This document shows positions 1 through 9,388 of a DNA stretch of 64,000 nucleotides, piece by piece. The position numbers and the translations under genes are program-made. The notes under the pieces are model-generated. The model made no database searches, had not been told where the DNA came from, and saw nothing but the letters and a program-made list of their open reading frames with translations. This stretch comes from Pseudomonadota bacterium (GTDB lineage: Bacteria > Pseudomonadota > Alphaproteobacteria > UBA2136 > JASBTF01). The stretch spans positions 237,218 through 301,217 of the forward strand of contig JASBTF010000002.1 in NCBI GenBank assembly GCA_030148545.1, read 5' to 3'. Position 1 is the first letter of the stretch. The number at the start of each line of letters is the position of its first letter.

Positions 1-1856
1 CGTAGAGATGTATCCTGGTTGAGGCTATTTTGCAGTGAGTTGATGAGAAATTCATGACGCTCAGCGGTAGGGAACTGCTCTTCGCTAAATTTATTCCACA
101 AGCGCCACAGCACACTGGATTGGCCATACAAGCCACGCGCGTTGATGATAAGCGTTTTAAGCTGGTTATCAATAATTTGTGGGCGATCATCAAAATACTC
201 TTTCAGGTAATCAAATTTAGGGCCTAAATCCAGCGCAATAGTGGCCGATGGCTGTAATAACACTTCTGGCGTGGTAGCGCTCAGCGCATAGGCAATATCA
301 CGTGATTTGGTAAACTCTTGGAAGCCCTGAATAATCAAGCTGTCGAGGCTGAAATCAACATTAAGTTGTTCGTTCAAAAAGTCTGCTAGCGGTATGAGGT
401 CTTCAAATTGATCCTGCTGCCATTTATCGCGCAAAGCGTTGATGAGGAACGGTACCAAAGCACCACGCTGAATAGCACCAACCTCAGGGCGGAACTGTAC
501 TAAGGTAATAACGCGGTCAACATTATTAGCTTCCAAGGCATCGGTAAGGGCTTGCGATAGAAGGGCGTCGCGCTTCTCTTCCACAGCAGTACTCCCCTCG
601 GGTGGAATAACCACTTGCTCCAATAGCGGCAGCACATCTTCTTTAGTTTCTAGGCGCTGGTCGGTCAGGTCAAACAGCATTTGGTTATACAAACCGCGAA
701 CATCTGCAGGTAGTTGCTCAGGGTTAATATTACTGGTGAGGAAGCTAATATCGCCCGTTTTGGCAGTGGCATCACGCAGGGTAGGGAGCAGTGAGCGCCA
801 TACATCTGGCTGAGCGGGGTCAAAGCTAAGCGCTAGCTTGGCCAATTCTAGTTGAATCATTGTTTGTGGGTTTTCTAAACCCAGCTGGGCTACCTCTGGC
901 ACAACAAAAGAACTACTCACACTTTCTGTAGCTGTCACAGCAGCGGTAAGGCTAACCTCGGTCAGGCTAATACTAGCAGGCATGTCGCCGCTTAGTGTCA
1001 TTTGCTGAACATTTGGTAGCTGTGCCATTTGGTTAATGGCGCGGGCAAGGGTGCTACGGGCGGTTTCATTAAATAATTTGTTAAGTTTATAACCCTTAAT
1101 TTCAGCGCTAAAGGTATCAATAAAAGCCTGTAATGGTGAGGTGTTTGAGTTGTTTTCTAAGTATTTCAGGTAAACCAGTGGTAGTGCCTCTAGCAGAGCA
1201 GGGGGGTAGCTTTGCTCTTGCCGGCTGCGCAGCGCAATCATGTTACGTTTTAATACACGCGGGTCGTCGTTGAGGTAGCCAAGTAGTAAACCAGCCAATA
1301 GGCCAGATGCTTTAGTACGCTCACGCTTAGCCAGCAGCTGCAGCTGTGTGCGTGCGGCGGCAGGGTTATTGCGTATGAGGTCGGTTTTGGCTTGTTGGGC
1401 CAAGGCGTCGCTCAAAATATGTGTAATGGAAGGGGTGTCCGCAGCTGCGTTATATAGTGCTGTTACAGGGTGTGGGTGGCTCGTCGTTTGCCCCAAGGTG
1501 TAAACCAAGTTGCTCAGCTTTTGCTGCAGTGGAGCGCTTTGCTCTTTGCTTATTTGTAAGGGGTCGCTTAATTGGCGTAGTGGTGTGGTGAGCGATGCGG
1601 TGTTGAGCGGTGTGTTGCTTACAAAGCAGTCGTTAGCAGCGCATTGGTGCAGGAGGCTTTCCAGCAGTAGCCAGTTAAAATAAGCATGTTGTGGGCTTTC
1701 CTCCACTTCGGACTGAGCCAGCTCTACAGCGCCGCTGTAGTTGCGCTCAGTAAGCATTTTTTCAATGCGTACTTCTGGTGTTTCCCCACAGCCAGCAAGC
1801 CCACCAGCTACAGTAATAGCGAGTAAGGTGCCAATAAGGGGTGTGCGCCACATCAT
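1..1856 (-). CDS. large lipoprotein of unknown function (3' end outside window)
   Basis: An open frame on the minus strand runs to the window edge with no stop, giving about 618 visible codons. I place the start at the ATG at 1856 because it puts a lipobox (LAGC) at Cys23 after a short basic and hydrophobic segment, which fits a signal peptidase II signal. An in-frame ATG at 1904 would leave an unusually long leader. The mature part is mainly predicted helical. Its first residues resemble a TPR-like pattern (Ala and Leu spaced in a helical hairpin), but no family is clearly recognised. It is probably anchored to a membrane facing the periplasm. It is divergent from the DUF3108 gene, which starts less than 60 bp away. 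Confidence 0.7.
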   Translation of the reverse strand, partial: MMWRTPLIGTLLAITVAGGLAGCGETPEVRIEKMLTERNYSGAVELAQSEVEESPQHAYFNWLLLESLLHQCAANDCFVSNTPLNTASLTTPLRQLSDPLQISKEQSAPLQQKLSNLVYTLGQTTSHPHPVTALYNAAADTPSITHILSDALAQQAKTDLIRNNPAAARTQLQLLAKRERTKASGLLAGLLLGYLNDDPRVLKRNMIALRSRQEQSYPPALLEALPLVYLKYLENNSNTSPLQAFIDTFSAEIKGYKLNKLFNETARSTLARAINQMAQLPNVQQMTLSGDMPASISLTEVSLTAAVTATESVSSSFVVPEVAQLGLENPQTMIQLELAKLALSFDPAQPDVWRSLLPTLRDATAKTGDISFLTSNINPEQLPADVRGLYNQMLFDLTDQRLETKEDVLPLLEQVVIPPEGSTAVEEKRDALLSQALTDALEANNVDRVITLVQFRPEVGAIQRGALVPFLINALRDKWQQDQFEDLIPLADFLNEQLNVDFSLDSLIIQGFQEFTKSRDIAYALSATTPEVLLQPSATIALDLGPKFDYLKEYFDDRPQIIDNQLKTLIINARGLYGQSSVLWRLWNKFSEEQFPTAERHEFLINSLQNSLNQDTSL

Positions 1857-1913
1857 GCTGGCAAGCCTAGCACAACGCTTGTGAGATAGCGCTAGCAGTG
1901 CCATAGTTACCCC

Positions 1914-2819
1914 GTGATTTTACGTGTCTTTACTCAACTGACTGTGGCAGTTCTGCTGTTATGCTCACACATACCTGCTATGGCGTGGGATCCAGCACAG
2001 CCAGAACGCTTAAGCTATAGCGTGTCGTGGCTGGGTATCAAAGCCGGTGGCGCAGAGATTTTTTATAACCCTGGCCCCCTTACTGACCGTGGAAATATTG
2101 CCCCGGCAAGCAGTTATAGCATTGTGGTGCGTGCATGGACTGGCCCCGCTGTTAAATGGGCTTACCACGTGCGCGACCGTATTACAGTAACGGGTGAACA
2201 TGAGCCGGCAATGCCATTTAGCACCATTAAATACCAATTAGAACAATCAGAAAATGACCATCGTGGTGATAAGGTGTTGCATTACGATCGTGAAAATTTC
2301 GAAATGATTTTTCAAAACCTACATGCCAGAGAAGCGCCACGTGCCAAGCCAATGCCGCACGATAGTGTGCGTGATTTGCTCTCAGTATTGTTTCAGCTAC
2401 GTACGGAGCTAGGCCATATTGAGCAAGGTAAAACATGGGAGTACATCATGTACGACCTCACCCGCCCGCATAAGCTAACAGTTACCGCACTTGCACAGGC
2501 CACAATAAGTACCCCGCTGGGAGAGATGAGTTCGTGGGAGCTCTCCATGCGGCAGGATGAAATTGGCGGTGCTGGTAAAGTAACAGAAGGCTTACGCATT
2601 TGGGTCAGCAACACACCACAGCGTTACCCGCTTAAATTTGCCATTGCGTTACCACTGGGTGATTTCATTGTACGCTTGCAAGATGTTGGTAAAAAAGCAG
2701 GTGATAATAAGCTGAAGAGAAAAACTCGCCCGCCAGAGGATTTACCTGTAAGCGGTTTTATCCCCGAGCGTGAGGTTAAAGAAGCGCCCAGTCATGTTGC
2801 CAACCCGTATGATTGGTGA
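1914..2819 (+). CDS. DUF3108 family secreted protein
   Basis: The frame has a GTG start and an N-terminal signal peptide (hydrophobic core at residues 6-20, likely cleavage after AMA at about residue 24). The block YSVSWLGIKAGGAEI near residues 35-49 and the later pattern around residues 185-255 (LGEMSSWEL, WVSNTPQRYPLKFAIALPLGDF) are characteristic of the DUF3108 family of periplasmic, probably beta-rich proteins. Molecular function is unknown. No strong Shine-Dalgarno precedes the GTG, but no better start keeps the signal peptide. It lies 35 bp upstream of hldA on the same strand and may be cotranscribed with it. Confidence 0.8.
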   Translation: MILRVFTQLTVAVLLLCSHIPAMAWDPAQPERLSYSVSWLGIKAGGAEIFYNPGPLTDRGNIAPASSYSIVVRAWTGPAVKWAYHVRDRITVTGEHEPAMPFSTIKYQLEQSENDHRGDKVLHYDRENFEMIFQNLHAREAPRAKPMPHDSVRDLLSVLFQLRTELGHIEQGKTWEYIMYDLTRPHKLTVTALAQATISTPLGEMSSWELSMRQDEIGGAGKVTEGLRIWVSNTPQRYPLKFAIALPLGDFIVRLQDVGKKAGDNKLKRKTRPPEDLPVSGFIPEREVKEAPSHVANPYDW

Positions 2820-2854
2820 TATCTCAAGCAAGTTAATAGAGAGAGAAGAAGAGT

Positions 2855-3817
2855 ATGAACGCCCCTTGGCATGGTAAAAAAATAGCAGTTTTTGGTGATG
2901 TAACGGCCGACCGATTTGCAGATGGTCGCGCTACACGTATTTCTAACGAGGCGCCAATCCCCGTTATTGTGGTGAACAATCGTCGCGTAAGCCCTGGTTG
3001 TGGCGGTAATGCGCTGATGAATGTATTAAGCCTAGGTGCTGAGCCACTGTTGTGTGCTCCACTGGGCGATGACTTACCCGGTCAGCAGCTACGTGCATAT
3101 TTGGATGAACATGGCCTAACCAGTAAATTTTGCTACGACCATAAACAGCCAACCACCACTAAAACTCGTATTTTAGCGGCGCAACAACAAGTTGCTCGGT
3201 TCGATGAAGAACATCCCGTGGCAGAGCTAAGTGAGCAGCAACAGCAAGAGATTTACACCTTGTTAAAGGAGCTTCGTGCGGAAACCGATACTATTCTGGT
3301 GACCGATTATGGCTATAACTGGATTAACCCAACCACCCTGGCAATGATTACCGAGCTATGGGCCAACGGCCTTATTGTGTGTGACCCACAAGCGCACAAG
3401 CAGGCGACCTACCCCGGCGTGCATGTGATGAAGCCAAATTTAAAAGAATCCATGTTCATGACCGATACCCATGATATGGAAAATACCGATGCTCATGTTG
3501 AGCAGCTCGGCCGCCAGTTAATTGAAAAATACAGCATGGAGTTTGTGGTTATTACCCGCAGTGAGTGCGGTATGTCGCTCATTGAAAAGGATGGCGATGC
3601 GACCCATTTGCCAGCTCATGCGCTAACCATTACCGAGGTTTCTGGCGCTGGAGACAGCGTGGCTGCCATGCTTACGGTGGCGCTAGCGGGTGGCATGTCT
3701 CGTGTGGAGGCAGCTGAGCTTGCTAACCTTGCGGGTAGTGTTTCTGTTTCTCACCCTGGGCTGTATCACGTTCGGTACGAGGATATTCAAAACCTACAAA
3801 AAGCCAAAGCGGCATGA
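2855..3817 (+). CDS. hldA: D-glycero-beta-D-manno-heptose-7-phosphate kinase (HldA type)
   Basis: A PfkB/ribokinase-fold kinase that phosphorylates heptose 7-phosphate at C1 in ADP-heptose synthesis for the lipopolysaccharide inner core. The blocks SPGCGGNALMN (about residue 47), TTTKTRILAAQQQVARFDEE (about 100-119) and the nucleotide or anion-hole signature SGAGDSVAA (about 264) match the kinase half of HldE/RfaE. At 320 residues it has no nucleotidyltransferase domain, so a separate HldC-like enzyme should exist elsewhere. A GAGAGAGAAGAAGAG stretch just before the ATG serves as ribosome-binding site. It overlaps the next gene by 4 bp (ATGA). Confidence 0.85.
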   Translation: MNAPWHGKKIAVFGDVTADRFADGRATRISNEAPIPVIVVNNRRVSPGCGGNALMNVLSLGAEPLLCAPLGDDLPGQQLRAYLDEHGLTSKFCYDHKQPTTTKTRILAAQQQVARFDEEHPVAELSEQQQQEIYTLLKELRAETDTILVTDYGYNWINPTTLAMITELWANGLIVCDPQAHKQATYPGVHVMKPNLKESMFMTDTHDMENTDAHVEQLGRQLIEKYSMEFVVITRSECGMSLIEKDGDATHLPAHALTITEVSGAGDSVAAMLTVALAGGMSRVEAAELANLAGSVSVSHPGLYHVRYEDIQNLQKAKAA

Positions 3818-4440
3818 CCCCAAACTACTGGAGCCAAGCCTGCGCACAGCTAAGTGACGCAGACCCAGTAATGGCTACTCTCATTGCCAAATTCCCCGAT
3901 AGTATTCTTACCAAACGCGGCGATGCCTTTACCAGCTTGGCACGCGCCATTGTGGGGCAGCAAATTTCTGTAAAAGCGGCAGAGGCGGTGTGGGGGCGTT
4001 TCCTCACCACCGTTAACGCTACCGATTGCCCTAACCCATCCACTGTAGCCAAAACGAGCGATGATGACCTACGCGCCGCAGGGCTCAGCATGCGCAAGGT
4101 GGGGTATGTAAAAGCTTTGGCACAGTTTGTCGAAGCAGGCCACTTGCGCCCACAGGAGCTGGATAAACTAAACGATGCAGAAATTGTAAAAGAGCTTACC
4201 GCGCTACCCGGTATTGGTCCATGGACGGCGGAGATGTTCCTCATGTTTCATTTGCAGCGCCCCAATGTGTGGCCGGTGGATGATCTTGGTCTCACCAATG
4301 CACTTAACAAGTTTTACCCCACCAAAAAAGAACGCAAAAAGGCCGATTACCGCACCATGGGCGAGCAGTTCCAGCCTTACCGTACCGTGGCTACGTGGTT
4401 CCTCTGGCGCGCGATAGATCCTGTTCCAGTAGAATATTAA
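3814..4440 (+). CDS. DNA-3-methyladenine glycosylase II (AlkA-like, HhH-GPD)
   Basis: A cytosolic base-excision repair enzyme that removes alkylated purines. It shows the helix-hairpin-helix motif LPGIGPWTAEMFLMF (about residues 131-145) followed by the catalytic Asp region WPVDDLGL (about 153-160), and an upstream AIVGQQISVKAAEAVW block typical of the HhH-GPD fold. The 208-residue length matches the compact AlkA family without the N-terminal TBP-like domain of E. coli AlkA. It is translationally coupled to hldA through a 4 bp overlap, although the two functions are unrelated. A terminator follows directly. Confidence 0.85.
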   Translation: MTPNYWSQACAQLSDADPVMATLIAKFPDSILTKRGDAFTSLARAIVGQQISVKAAEAVWGRFLTTVNATDCPNPSTVAKTSDDDLRAAGLSMRKVGYVKALAQFVEAGHLRPQELDKLNDAEIVKELTALPGIGPWTAEMFLMFHLQRPNVWPVDDLGLTNALNKFYPTKKERKKADYRTMGEQFQPYRTVATWFLWRAIDPVPVEY

Positions 4441-4443
4441 CAA

Positions 4444-4472
4444 GAAAGCCCCGCTCAATTGGCGGGGCTTTC
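4444..4472. terminator. bidirectional terminator
   Basis: GAAAGCCCCGC and GCGGGGCTTTC arms around a short AATT-type loop. It lies between the convergent AlkA-like gene and the winged-helix gene. Confidence 0.8.
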
Positions 4473-4478
4473 TTTAAG

Positions 4479-4808
4479 TTAGCCAGTTTGTGCGGCTTGG
4501 GCTAGTTGGCTAAAGAGGTCGTGATGCTGTTTAAGCGTTTGGCGGCCTTGAGCTGTAATTTCAAAGCTGCCACTGCGCCCTTGGCCATGGTTATCATTAG
4601 TTCGTTTAAGGAGTTTATCTTCAATCAAGCTTGCCAGTTGGTTGGATAGGTTGGCCGGTTTCATCTCAACACCAAAGCGTTGAAGGGTAGTTTTAATGTT
4701 TTGTACGCTGGTATTATCTGTTTTGGCAACAGTGGATAATATCAGGAACTTTCTGAGCCTCAAGGCGTTGTCCAAGTTAATTTGAGGTGGAGCTGCTTGT
4801 GCTGCCAT
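4479..4808 (-). CDS. small winged-helix-like protein
   Basis: A 109-residue protein with no signal peptide or membrane segment. Residues 15-85 have a helix-turn-helix then wing pattern (LRLRKFLILSTVA, IKTTLQRFGVEM, LSNQLASLIEDKLLKRT, SFEITAQGRQTL). The closing ITAQGRQTL strand and helix recalls MarR/PadR-type winged-helix regulators, so a DNA-binding transcription regulator is likely, with no known target. No strong Shine-Dalgarno is visible. It is downstream of ftsK on the same strand, but its 5' side has a 116 bp spacer that could hold its own promoter. Confidence 0.6.
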   Translation of the reverse strand: MAAQAAPPQINLDNALRLRKFLILSTVAKTDNTSVQNIKTTLQRFGVEMKPANLSNQLASLIEDKLLKRTNDNHGQGRSGSFEITAQGRQTLKQHHDLFSQLAQAAQTG

Positions 4809-4924
4809 AGAAAAAATCTTTCAAAAAGTAAGGCACAGCTTGTGCTGTGCAATGTGAAGTACTTTCTAAACTACTAGCTACAATGTATATGCGTGTCAAT
4901 ATATTTGAATATAGATCGCTGGTT

Positions 4925-7177
4925 TTAATACCCGCCCTCAGGTGGCTCTTTCACAATCACATCGCGCTTGCCAACGTGGTTGGCCTCGCTAATCAAGCCA
5001 TCGGCTTCCAATTTGTCGATAATATCCGCAGCGCGGTTATAACCAATTTTCAGATGCCGCTGCACAAACGACGTACTAGCTTTTTGCTCACGCGCAATTA
5101 GTTCAATTGCTTGGCGGTATAGTGGGTCATCATCGCCTAGGTCGGCACCAGCGGTTACCGTGCCACCGTCAGCGCCACTACCCCCTTTGGTGATCTCTTC
5201 TTTATAGTTAGCTGTGCCTTGCTCCTTCAGGTGGCGGGCTACTTCCAAGCACTCTTCCTCGCTTACAAACGCGCCATGTAAACGTTCCAAGTTATTGCTG
5301 CCATTACCCATGTACAGCATGTCCCCTTTACCCAGCAGATGTTCAGCACCCTGTTGGTCCAGCACGGTACGGGAGTCAATACGGCTAGTTACGTTGAAGG
5401 AAATACGTGTCGGAATATTCGCCTTAATCAAACCAGTTACCACATCCACACTGGGTCGCTGGGTCGCCACCAGCAAGTGCATGCCAGCAGCACGCGCCAT
5501 TTGTGCTAAGCGCGCAATGTACATTTCTACCTCTTTACCAGCCACCATCATCAGGTCGGCCAGCTCATCAATCACCACTACAATGTGCGGCAGTGGCCCA
5601 TCGGCCAGGGGCTGTTCTTCATATTTTGGTTGTCCGCTAGAGGCGTCAAACCCAACCTGAACTTGGCGTGTTGGGGTTTCCCCTTTGGCTTGTAGCTCTG
5701 CAAATTTAGCATTAAAACTTTGCAAGTTTTTCACACCCAGCTGGCTCATCAGTTTGTACCGGTGCTCCATTTCCTTCACTGCCCACTTTAACGCGCCAGC
5801 TGCTTTGTTAGGGTCGGTAATCACGGGGGTTAGCAGATGTGGAATATCATTGTAAATGCTTAACTCCAGCATTTTAGGGTCAATCATAATAAACTTAAGC
5901 TGCTGTGGGTTTAGGCGGTACAGCAAACTAAGAATAAACGCATTCATCGCCACCGACTTACCCGAGCCAGTCGTACCAGCAATAAGTGCATGTGGCATTT
6001 TGCTGATATCGGCATAAACAGGCTGACCGGTGGTGTCCACACCCAGCGCCACAGTGAGCTTACCCGGGTGGGTTTCAAACTCTTGTGTTTCTAACAGTTC
6101 CCGCAGGCTAACCATGCCGCGGTCGGTATTTGGCATTTCCACACCCAGCACACTGCGGCCCGGCATGGTGGTCACGCGCACGCTTTGCGCGCTCAGGGCA
6201 CGGGCTAAATCATCGCTTAAACCAATCACAGTGCTAGATTTTGTGCCCGGTGCAGGCTCTAGCTCATACGTCGTAATCACTGGCCCGGGGCGAATATGGG
6301 TTACAGCACCTTTAACATTAAAGTTAGCCAGTTCAGCCTCTAGGCGTTGGCCATTTTGGGTGAGGGCATTCTCATCAGGGCCTTCGCTACGGTTTTTATT
6401 TTCATCAAGCAGGTCAAGAGACGGTAAGCAAAACTGATTATCTAGCGAGAGCGGTAGGTCGGCTTGTTTGGTTGGTGCGGTTTGCTTTTTAGGGGTTGGC
6501 GCTTCAATAGTAGGTTTACGTTTTGGGGTACGTTTTGGCGCAGGGGTCGCCAAAGGTAGGTCAAACTGTGCGGAGCGTTTCTTCATAAAACGGCGCACAC
6601 TACGCGCAATTAGCTTTGCCAATGCCCACAAGCGGTGTGCTAATTGTTTGCTGCCATACACAAAATCTTCCAGAGTGGCACCAGCAAGCCACATTAAACT
6701 TAGCAATAGGCCAATTAAGCTTGCCATAATCACCCCAAATAGCCCCACGCTGCTGTACAGCATGTTTACCAACAGTGTGCCCAACAAACCGCCGTTACCA
6801 ATGCCAGCATCGTATAGTGGCCAGGCACTCAGTGGTGGGAACAGGCGTAGCAACATGCCACTGGCACAAAGCAATAACGGTGTGCCAATAAAACGTAGGG
6901 CGGCATGGTTTAAAGTGCTTTCCTTAAGTAAGGTCCAGCCAAGTAGGCCAATCAGCCCCGTGAAGATAAGCGCGGATAAGCCAAAAATGTCATACAAAAA
7001 TCCTGCCAGCCAGGCGCCAGCTACACCAGCCCAGTTATGGATGCTATTTACTGGTGCGGCGCTATCCCAGCTTGGGTCTAGCGGGTGGTGGCTTAAAAGC
7101 GCAACCACTAAATAACCACACAACCCCATAAGTAGGAGTCCAAAAGCTTCAATCAGTCGTTGTTGTAGGCTGGTCAT
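4925..7177 (-). CDS. ftsK: DNA translocase FtsK
   Basis: A septum-located double-stranded DNA pump that segregates chromosome termini and activates XerCD recombination at dif. The N-terminus has four or five hydrophobic membrane segments (residues 1-175). A short basic Pro/Lys linker (about 205-245) replaces the very long linker of E. coli FtsK. The motor carries Walker A GTTGSGKS (about residue 400) and Walker B VVVIDELADLMM. The C-terminal gamma winged helix (about 680-750, with FVQRHLKIGYNRAADIIDKLE) reads KOPS sites. The 750-residue length is typical of alphaproteobacterial and SpoIIIE-sized members. Confidence 0.97.
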   Translation of the reverse strand: MTSLQQRLIEAFGLLLMGLCGYLVVALLSHHPLDPSWDSAAPVNSIHNWAGVAGAWLAGFLYDIFGLSALIFTGLIGLLGWTLLKESTLNHAALRFIGTPLLLCASGMLLRLFPPLSAWPLYDAGIGNGGLLGTLLVNMLYSSVGLFGVIMASLIGLLLSLMWLAGATLEDFVYGSKQLAHRLWALAKLIARSVRRFMKKRSAQFDLPLATPAPKRTPKRKPTIEAPTPKKQTAPTKQADLPLSLDNQFCLPSLDLLDENKNRSEGPDENALTQNGQRLEAELANFNVKGAVTHIRPGPVITTYELEPAPGTKSSTVIGLSDDLARALSAQSVRVTTMPGRSVLGVEMPNTDRGMVSLRELLETQEFETHPGKLTVALGVDTTGQPVYADISKMPHALIAGTTGSGKSVAMNAFILSLLYRLNPQQLKFIMIDPKMLELSIYNDIPHLLTPVITDPNKAAGALKWAVKEMEHRYKLMSQLGVKNLQSFNAKFAELQAKGETPTRQVQVGFDASSGQPKYEEQPLADGPLPHIVVVIDELADLMMVAGKEVEMYIARLAQMARAAGMHLLVATQRPSVDVVTGLIKANIPTRISFNVTSRIDSRTVLDQQGAEHLLGKGDMLYMGNGSNNLERLHGAFVSEEECLEVARHLKEQGTANYKEEITKGGSGADGGTVTAGADLGDDDPLYRQAIELIAREQKASTSFVQRHLKIGYNRAADIIDKLEADGLISEANHVGKRDVIVKEPPEGGY

Positions 7178-7501
7178 GGCAAAAACCTACTTAATATATA
7201 TTGTGTTGTCTGCATAAAACGCAGGATGCAGGGGTGGTGTGTGGCATTTGCGTGTTTAATTTGTCACGCCACCACGCCGGGAAGTAAATGACCGCTTACT
7301 GCTCTTAAAAACCCAGCTATTAAGCCTTTTTGAGTAGTTGCATAGTTCTAAGCTGCTTAAAAAATAGGCACGCCGATTGCTTAAGCTGCGCAACGTTCGT
7401 ACATTTCCAGCCAATAGGTTTCGCCTTAGTGCTGCGCTTTGCGCTCATCAAGGACGAGCCAGCGCACATAAAAACAAAAACTCATGGAGGAAATATCCCT
7501 T
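7178..7501. other. intergenic region, no gene seen
   Basis: This holds the divergent promoters of ftsK and the small lipoprotein. There is an AT-rich patch next to ftsK (7190-7215). A strong ribosome-binding site (TGGAGG, 7485-7490) precedes the lipoprotein start. No RNA gene or conserved frame was recognised. Confidence 0.5.
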
Positions 7502-7618
7502 ATGAAACACCTGCTAAAAATGATGCTGGTGCTAACAGTTGCTTTCGGAGCTGGTCTTGGTCTGACCGCTTGCGATGACGACGGTAGTGCTGGTAGCTCA
7601 TTCGTAATTAAGAACTAA
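7502..7618 (+). CDS. 38-residue lipoprotein
   Basis: A very short gene, MKHLLKMMLVL then a lipobox LTAC with the lipidated Cys near residue 24, then an acidic and Ser/Gly tail (DDDGSAGSS, ending VIKN). TGGAGG sits about 11 bp before the ATG. Its mature part would be only 15 residues, as in lysis or entericidin-like lipoproteins, but the sequence matches no family I know. It ends 18 bp before the ATG of the large secreted protein, so the two are probably cotranscribed and may act together. Confidence 0.7.
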   Translation: MKHLLKMMLVLTVAFGAGLGLTACDDDGSAGSSFVIKN

Positions 7619-7636
7619 TTGAGGAGCTTAGTTGAA

Positions 7637-9358
7637 ATGAAAACGTCTTTTGTAAAGTCCGCCCTATTTGGTGCGGCCATGGTAAGCACGTTCGCTGCTT
7701 CTACCGCTGCTCATGCAGTAGATGCCCTGAACGTGGTAATCAGTGAAATTCGCCTCTACACCAATGCCGATGATGCTGGCAGCCGTACCGCGGTTGTTTA
7801 CGCACCAGGTTCTAACATTGGTGAAGACTCAACCAAAACCGTAAACCTGTTTAATGCAACCCAGCGCGCTGGTACGTCCTTTAGCATTGAGACCCCTGCA
7901 GCAGGTACTTACGAGGCTATTGGTATTACCTTCGACAGTATCGATGTTGTTTCTGGTACCACTACTCTGGACCTACGTGCCCAAATGATCACCGCTGGTC
8001 AGCTGAACGCTTCTGGTGTGATGCTACTTGGTGAAAACGGTACAGGTTCACGTGCGGTTTCTGCACCAGCAGCTCCAGGTCTGAACGTATCCGTAACCGG
8101 TGTGTCCAGCCCATTGGTATCTGGTGGTGGCGCAATCAGCCTACCAACTCTAAACTTCGTACTAGACGAGTCTGACATTGTAGATAACTCTGCAACTTCT
8201 TTCTCAGTACGCTCTCTGCCAACCATTATTCCAACAGGAACCTTGGGTGGTGACAGCAGCGCACGTGCGAACGTAAGTGTAACTGTAGACACAACTGCCT
8301 TTAACGCTGTAGCAGGTTGGACCGCAGGTACAACCAAAGTACGCGTAGGTCTGTTCAGCACTGACTTGCCTGAGCGTCCGCTAGCAAGCAAGCAGTTCAC
8401 ATCTCCAAGCACCAACGGTACTGTACAGCGTGAATTTGTTGACGCGCCAGTAGGTAACGTAGCTGCTATCGCATGGATCGACACCGATGGTGATGGTCGT
8501 CTGGACTCTGGTGAGTACATGACTGCTTCTAACACCTACGTTGCTGACATGTACGAAGCTGTTTCTGGTTCTGCTGACATCAGCTTTACCGGTGTGCTAG
8601 ATGCTACTGCATTCCGCATGGGTCCTCGTGCAATTAGCCTGAGCATCATTGGCTCTGATTTCAGCGAGTACGCAGCACTGCTACTAAACGGTGGTTTTGA
8701 CAACAGCCTATGGGCAGCAGGGATTGGTACAAGCATGACCATCTCTAATGCGACTGGTAACACTGTGACATCAACCACAGCTGAGCCAATCACTGGTACC
8801 ATTAGCTTCCAGTACGCTCTAAACAGCGACCGTAGCTTGACTCGTACCGTGTCTCTGTCTGTTGTACTTGGTGCTAACAGCGTGTCTGACACTTCAAACG
8901 TAATTGATGGTGCAACATGGGATGTTGACTTCCCAGCAGGTAACGCTCTAATCTCTAATGGCTACATTGGTTTCCAACAGCCAGTAACAGACACAAGCGT
9001 ACTTGGTGGCATCAGCTGGACTGCGTCTAACACCGCAACTAGCGTGTCTCCAACTCTAACCATCACAGACATTCCACTGTTTATCACCCACCTGGCTGAT
9101 AACTCAACAAGTGGTACATACTACGTGTCTGTAACCCTGGATCTGACCGATACTGGTACAACAACCAGTAACTGGGCTGCGTCCACCACCATGCTGACAT
9201 CTACCGACTTTGCTGGTAGTCAGAGCTCCTTCACTGGGGTACTGGTGGAAGACCCATCAAGCAACGGTATTACCTTGCATGGTGAAAGCGATGACGATGA
9301 TGGCGCAACCGACACCGATGGTGAAGATGCGTTGATGTTCAACCAAGGTGACAGCTAA
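7637..9358 (+). CDS. large secreted Thr/Ser-rich protein with a calcium-loop motif
   Basis: I chose the ATG at 7637 (ribosome-binding site GAGGAG just upstream) over an in-frame TTG at 7619. The signal peptide is cleaved after AHA near residue 27. The 573-residue product is rich in Thr, Ser, Gly, Asn and Ala and has an alternating beta-strand look throughout. The first 100 mature residues weakly resemble DUF4382-type domains (VVISEIRLY, then AAGTYEAIGITF). An EF-hand-like loop (DTDGDGRLDSGE) lies near residue 280, and the C-terminus is very acidic (ESDDDDGATDTDGEDA). It has only one Met-rich region and no Cys in the mature part. Codon choice looks like that of strongly expressed genes. It is probably an abundant surface or exported protein of unknown function, followed by a terminator and the type II secretion genes. 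Confidence 0.8.
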   Translation: MKTSFVKSALFGAAMVSTFAASTAAHAVDALNVVISEIRLYTNADDAGSRTAVVYAPGSNIGEDSTKTVNLFNATQRAGTSFSIETPAAGTYEAIGITFDSIDVVSGTTTLDLRAQMITAGQLNASGVMLLGENGTGSRAVSAPAAPGLNVSVTGVSSPLVSGGGAISLPTLNFVLDESDIVDNSATSFSVRSLPTIIPTGTLGGDSSARANVSVTVDTTAFNAVAGWTAGTTKVRVGLFSTDLPERPLASKQFTSPSTNGTVQREFVDAPVGNVAAIAWIDTDGDGRLDSGEYMTASNTYVADMYEAVSGSADISFTGVLDATAFRMGPRAISLSIIGSDFSEYAALLLNGGFDNSLWAAGIGTSMTISNATGNTVTSTTAEPITGTISFQYALNSDRSLTRTVSLSVVLGANSVSDTSNVIDGATWDVDFPAGNALISNGYIGFQQPVTDTSVLGGISWTASNTATSVSPTLTITDIPLFITHLADNSTSGTYYVSVTLDLTDTGTTTSNWAASTTMLTSTDFAGSQSSFTGVLVEDPSSNGITLHGESDDDDGATDTDGEDALMFNQGDS

Positions 9359-9388
9359 GCCGCTACCTAGGTAACATCTAGTTATCAC

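Noticed and set aside
5214-7115. Long plus-strand frames opposite ftsK
   Set aside because: Antisense shadows of ftsK with no ribosome-binding site and low-complexity basic, Ser-rich composition.
7330-7578. Plus-strand frame of 82 codons across the ftsK-lipoprotein gap
   Set aside because: It runs through the real small lipoprotein gene in another frame and has no ribosome-binding site.
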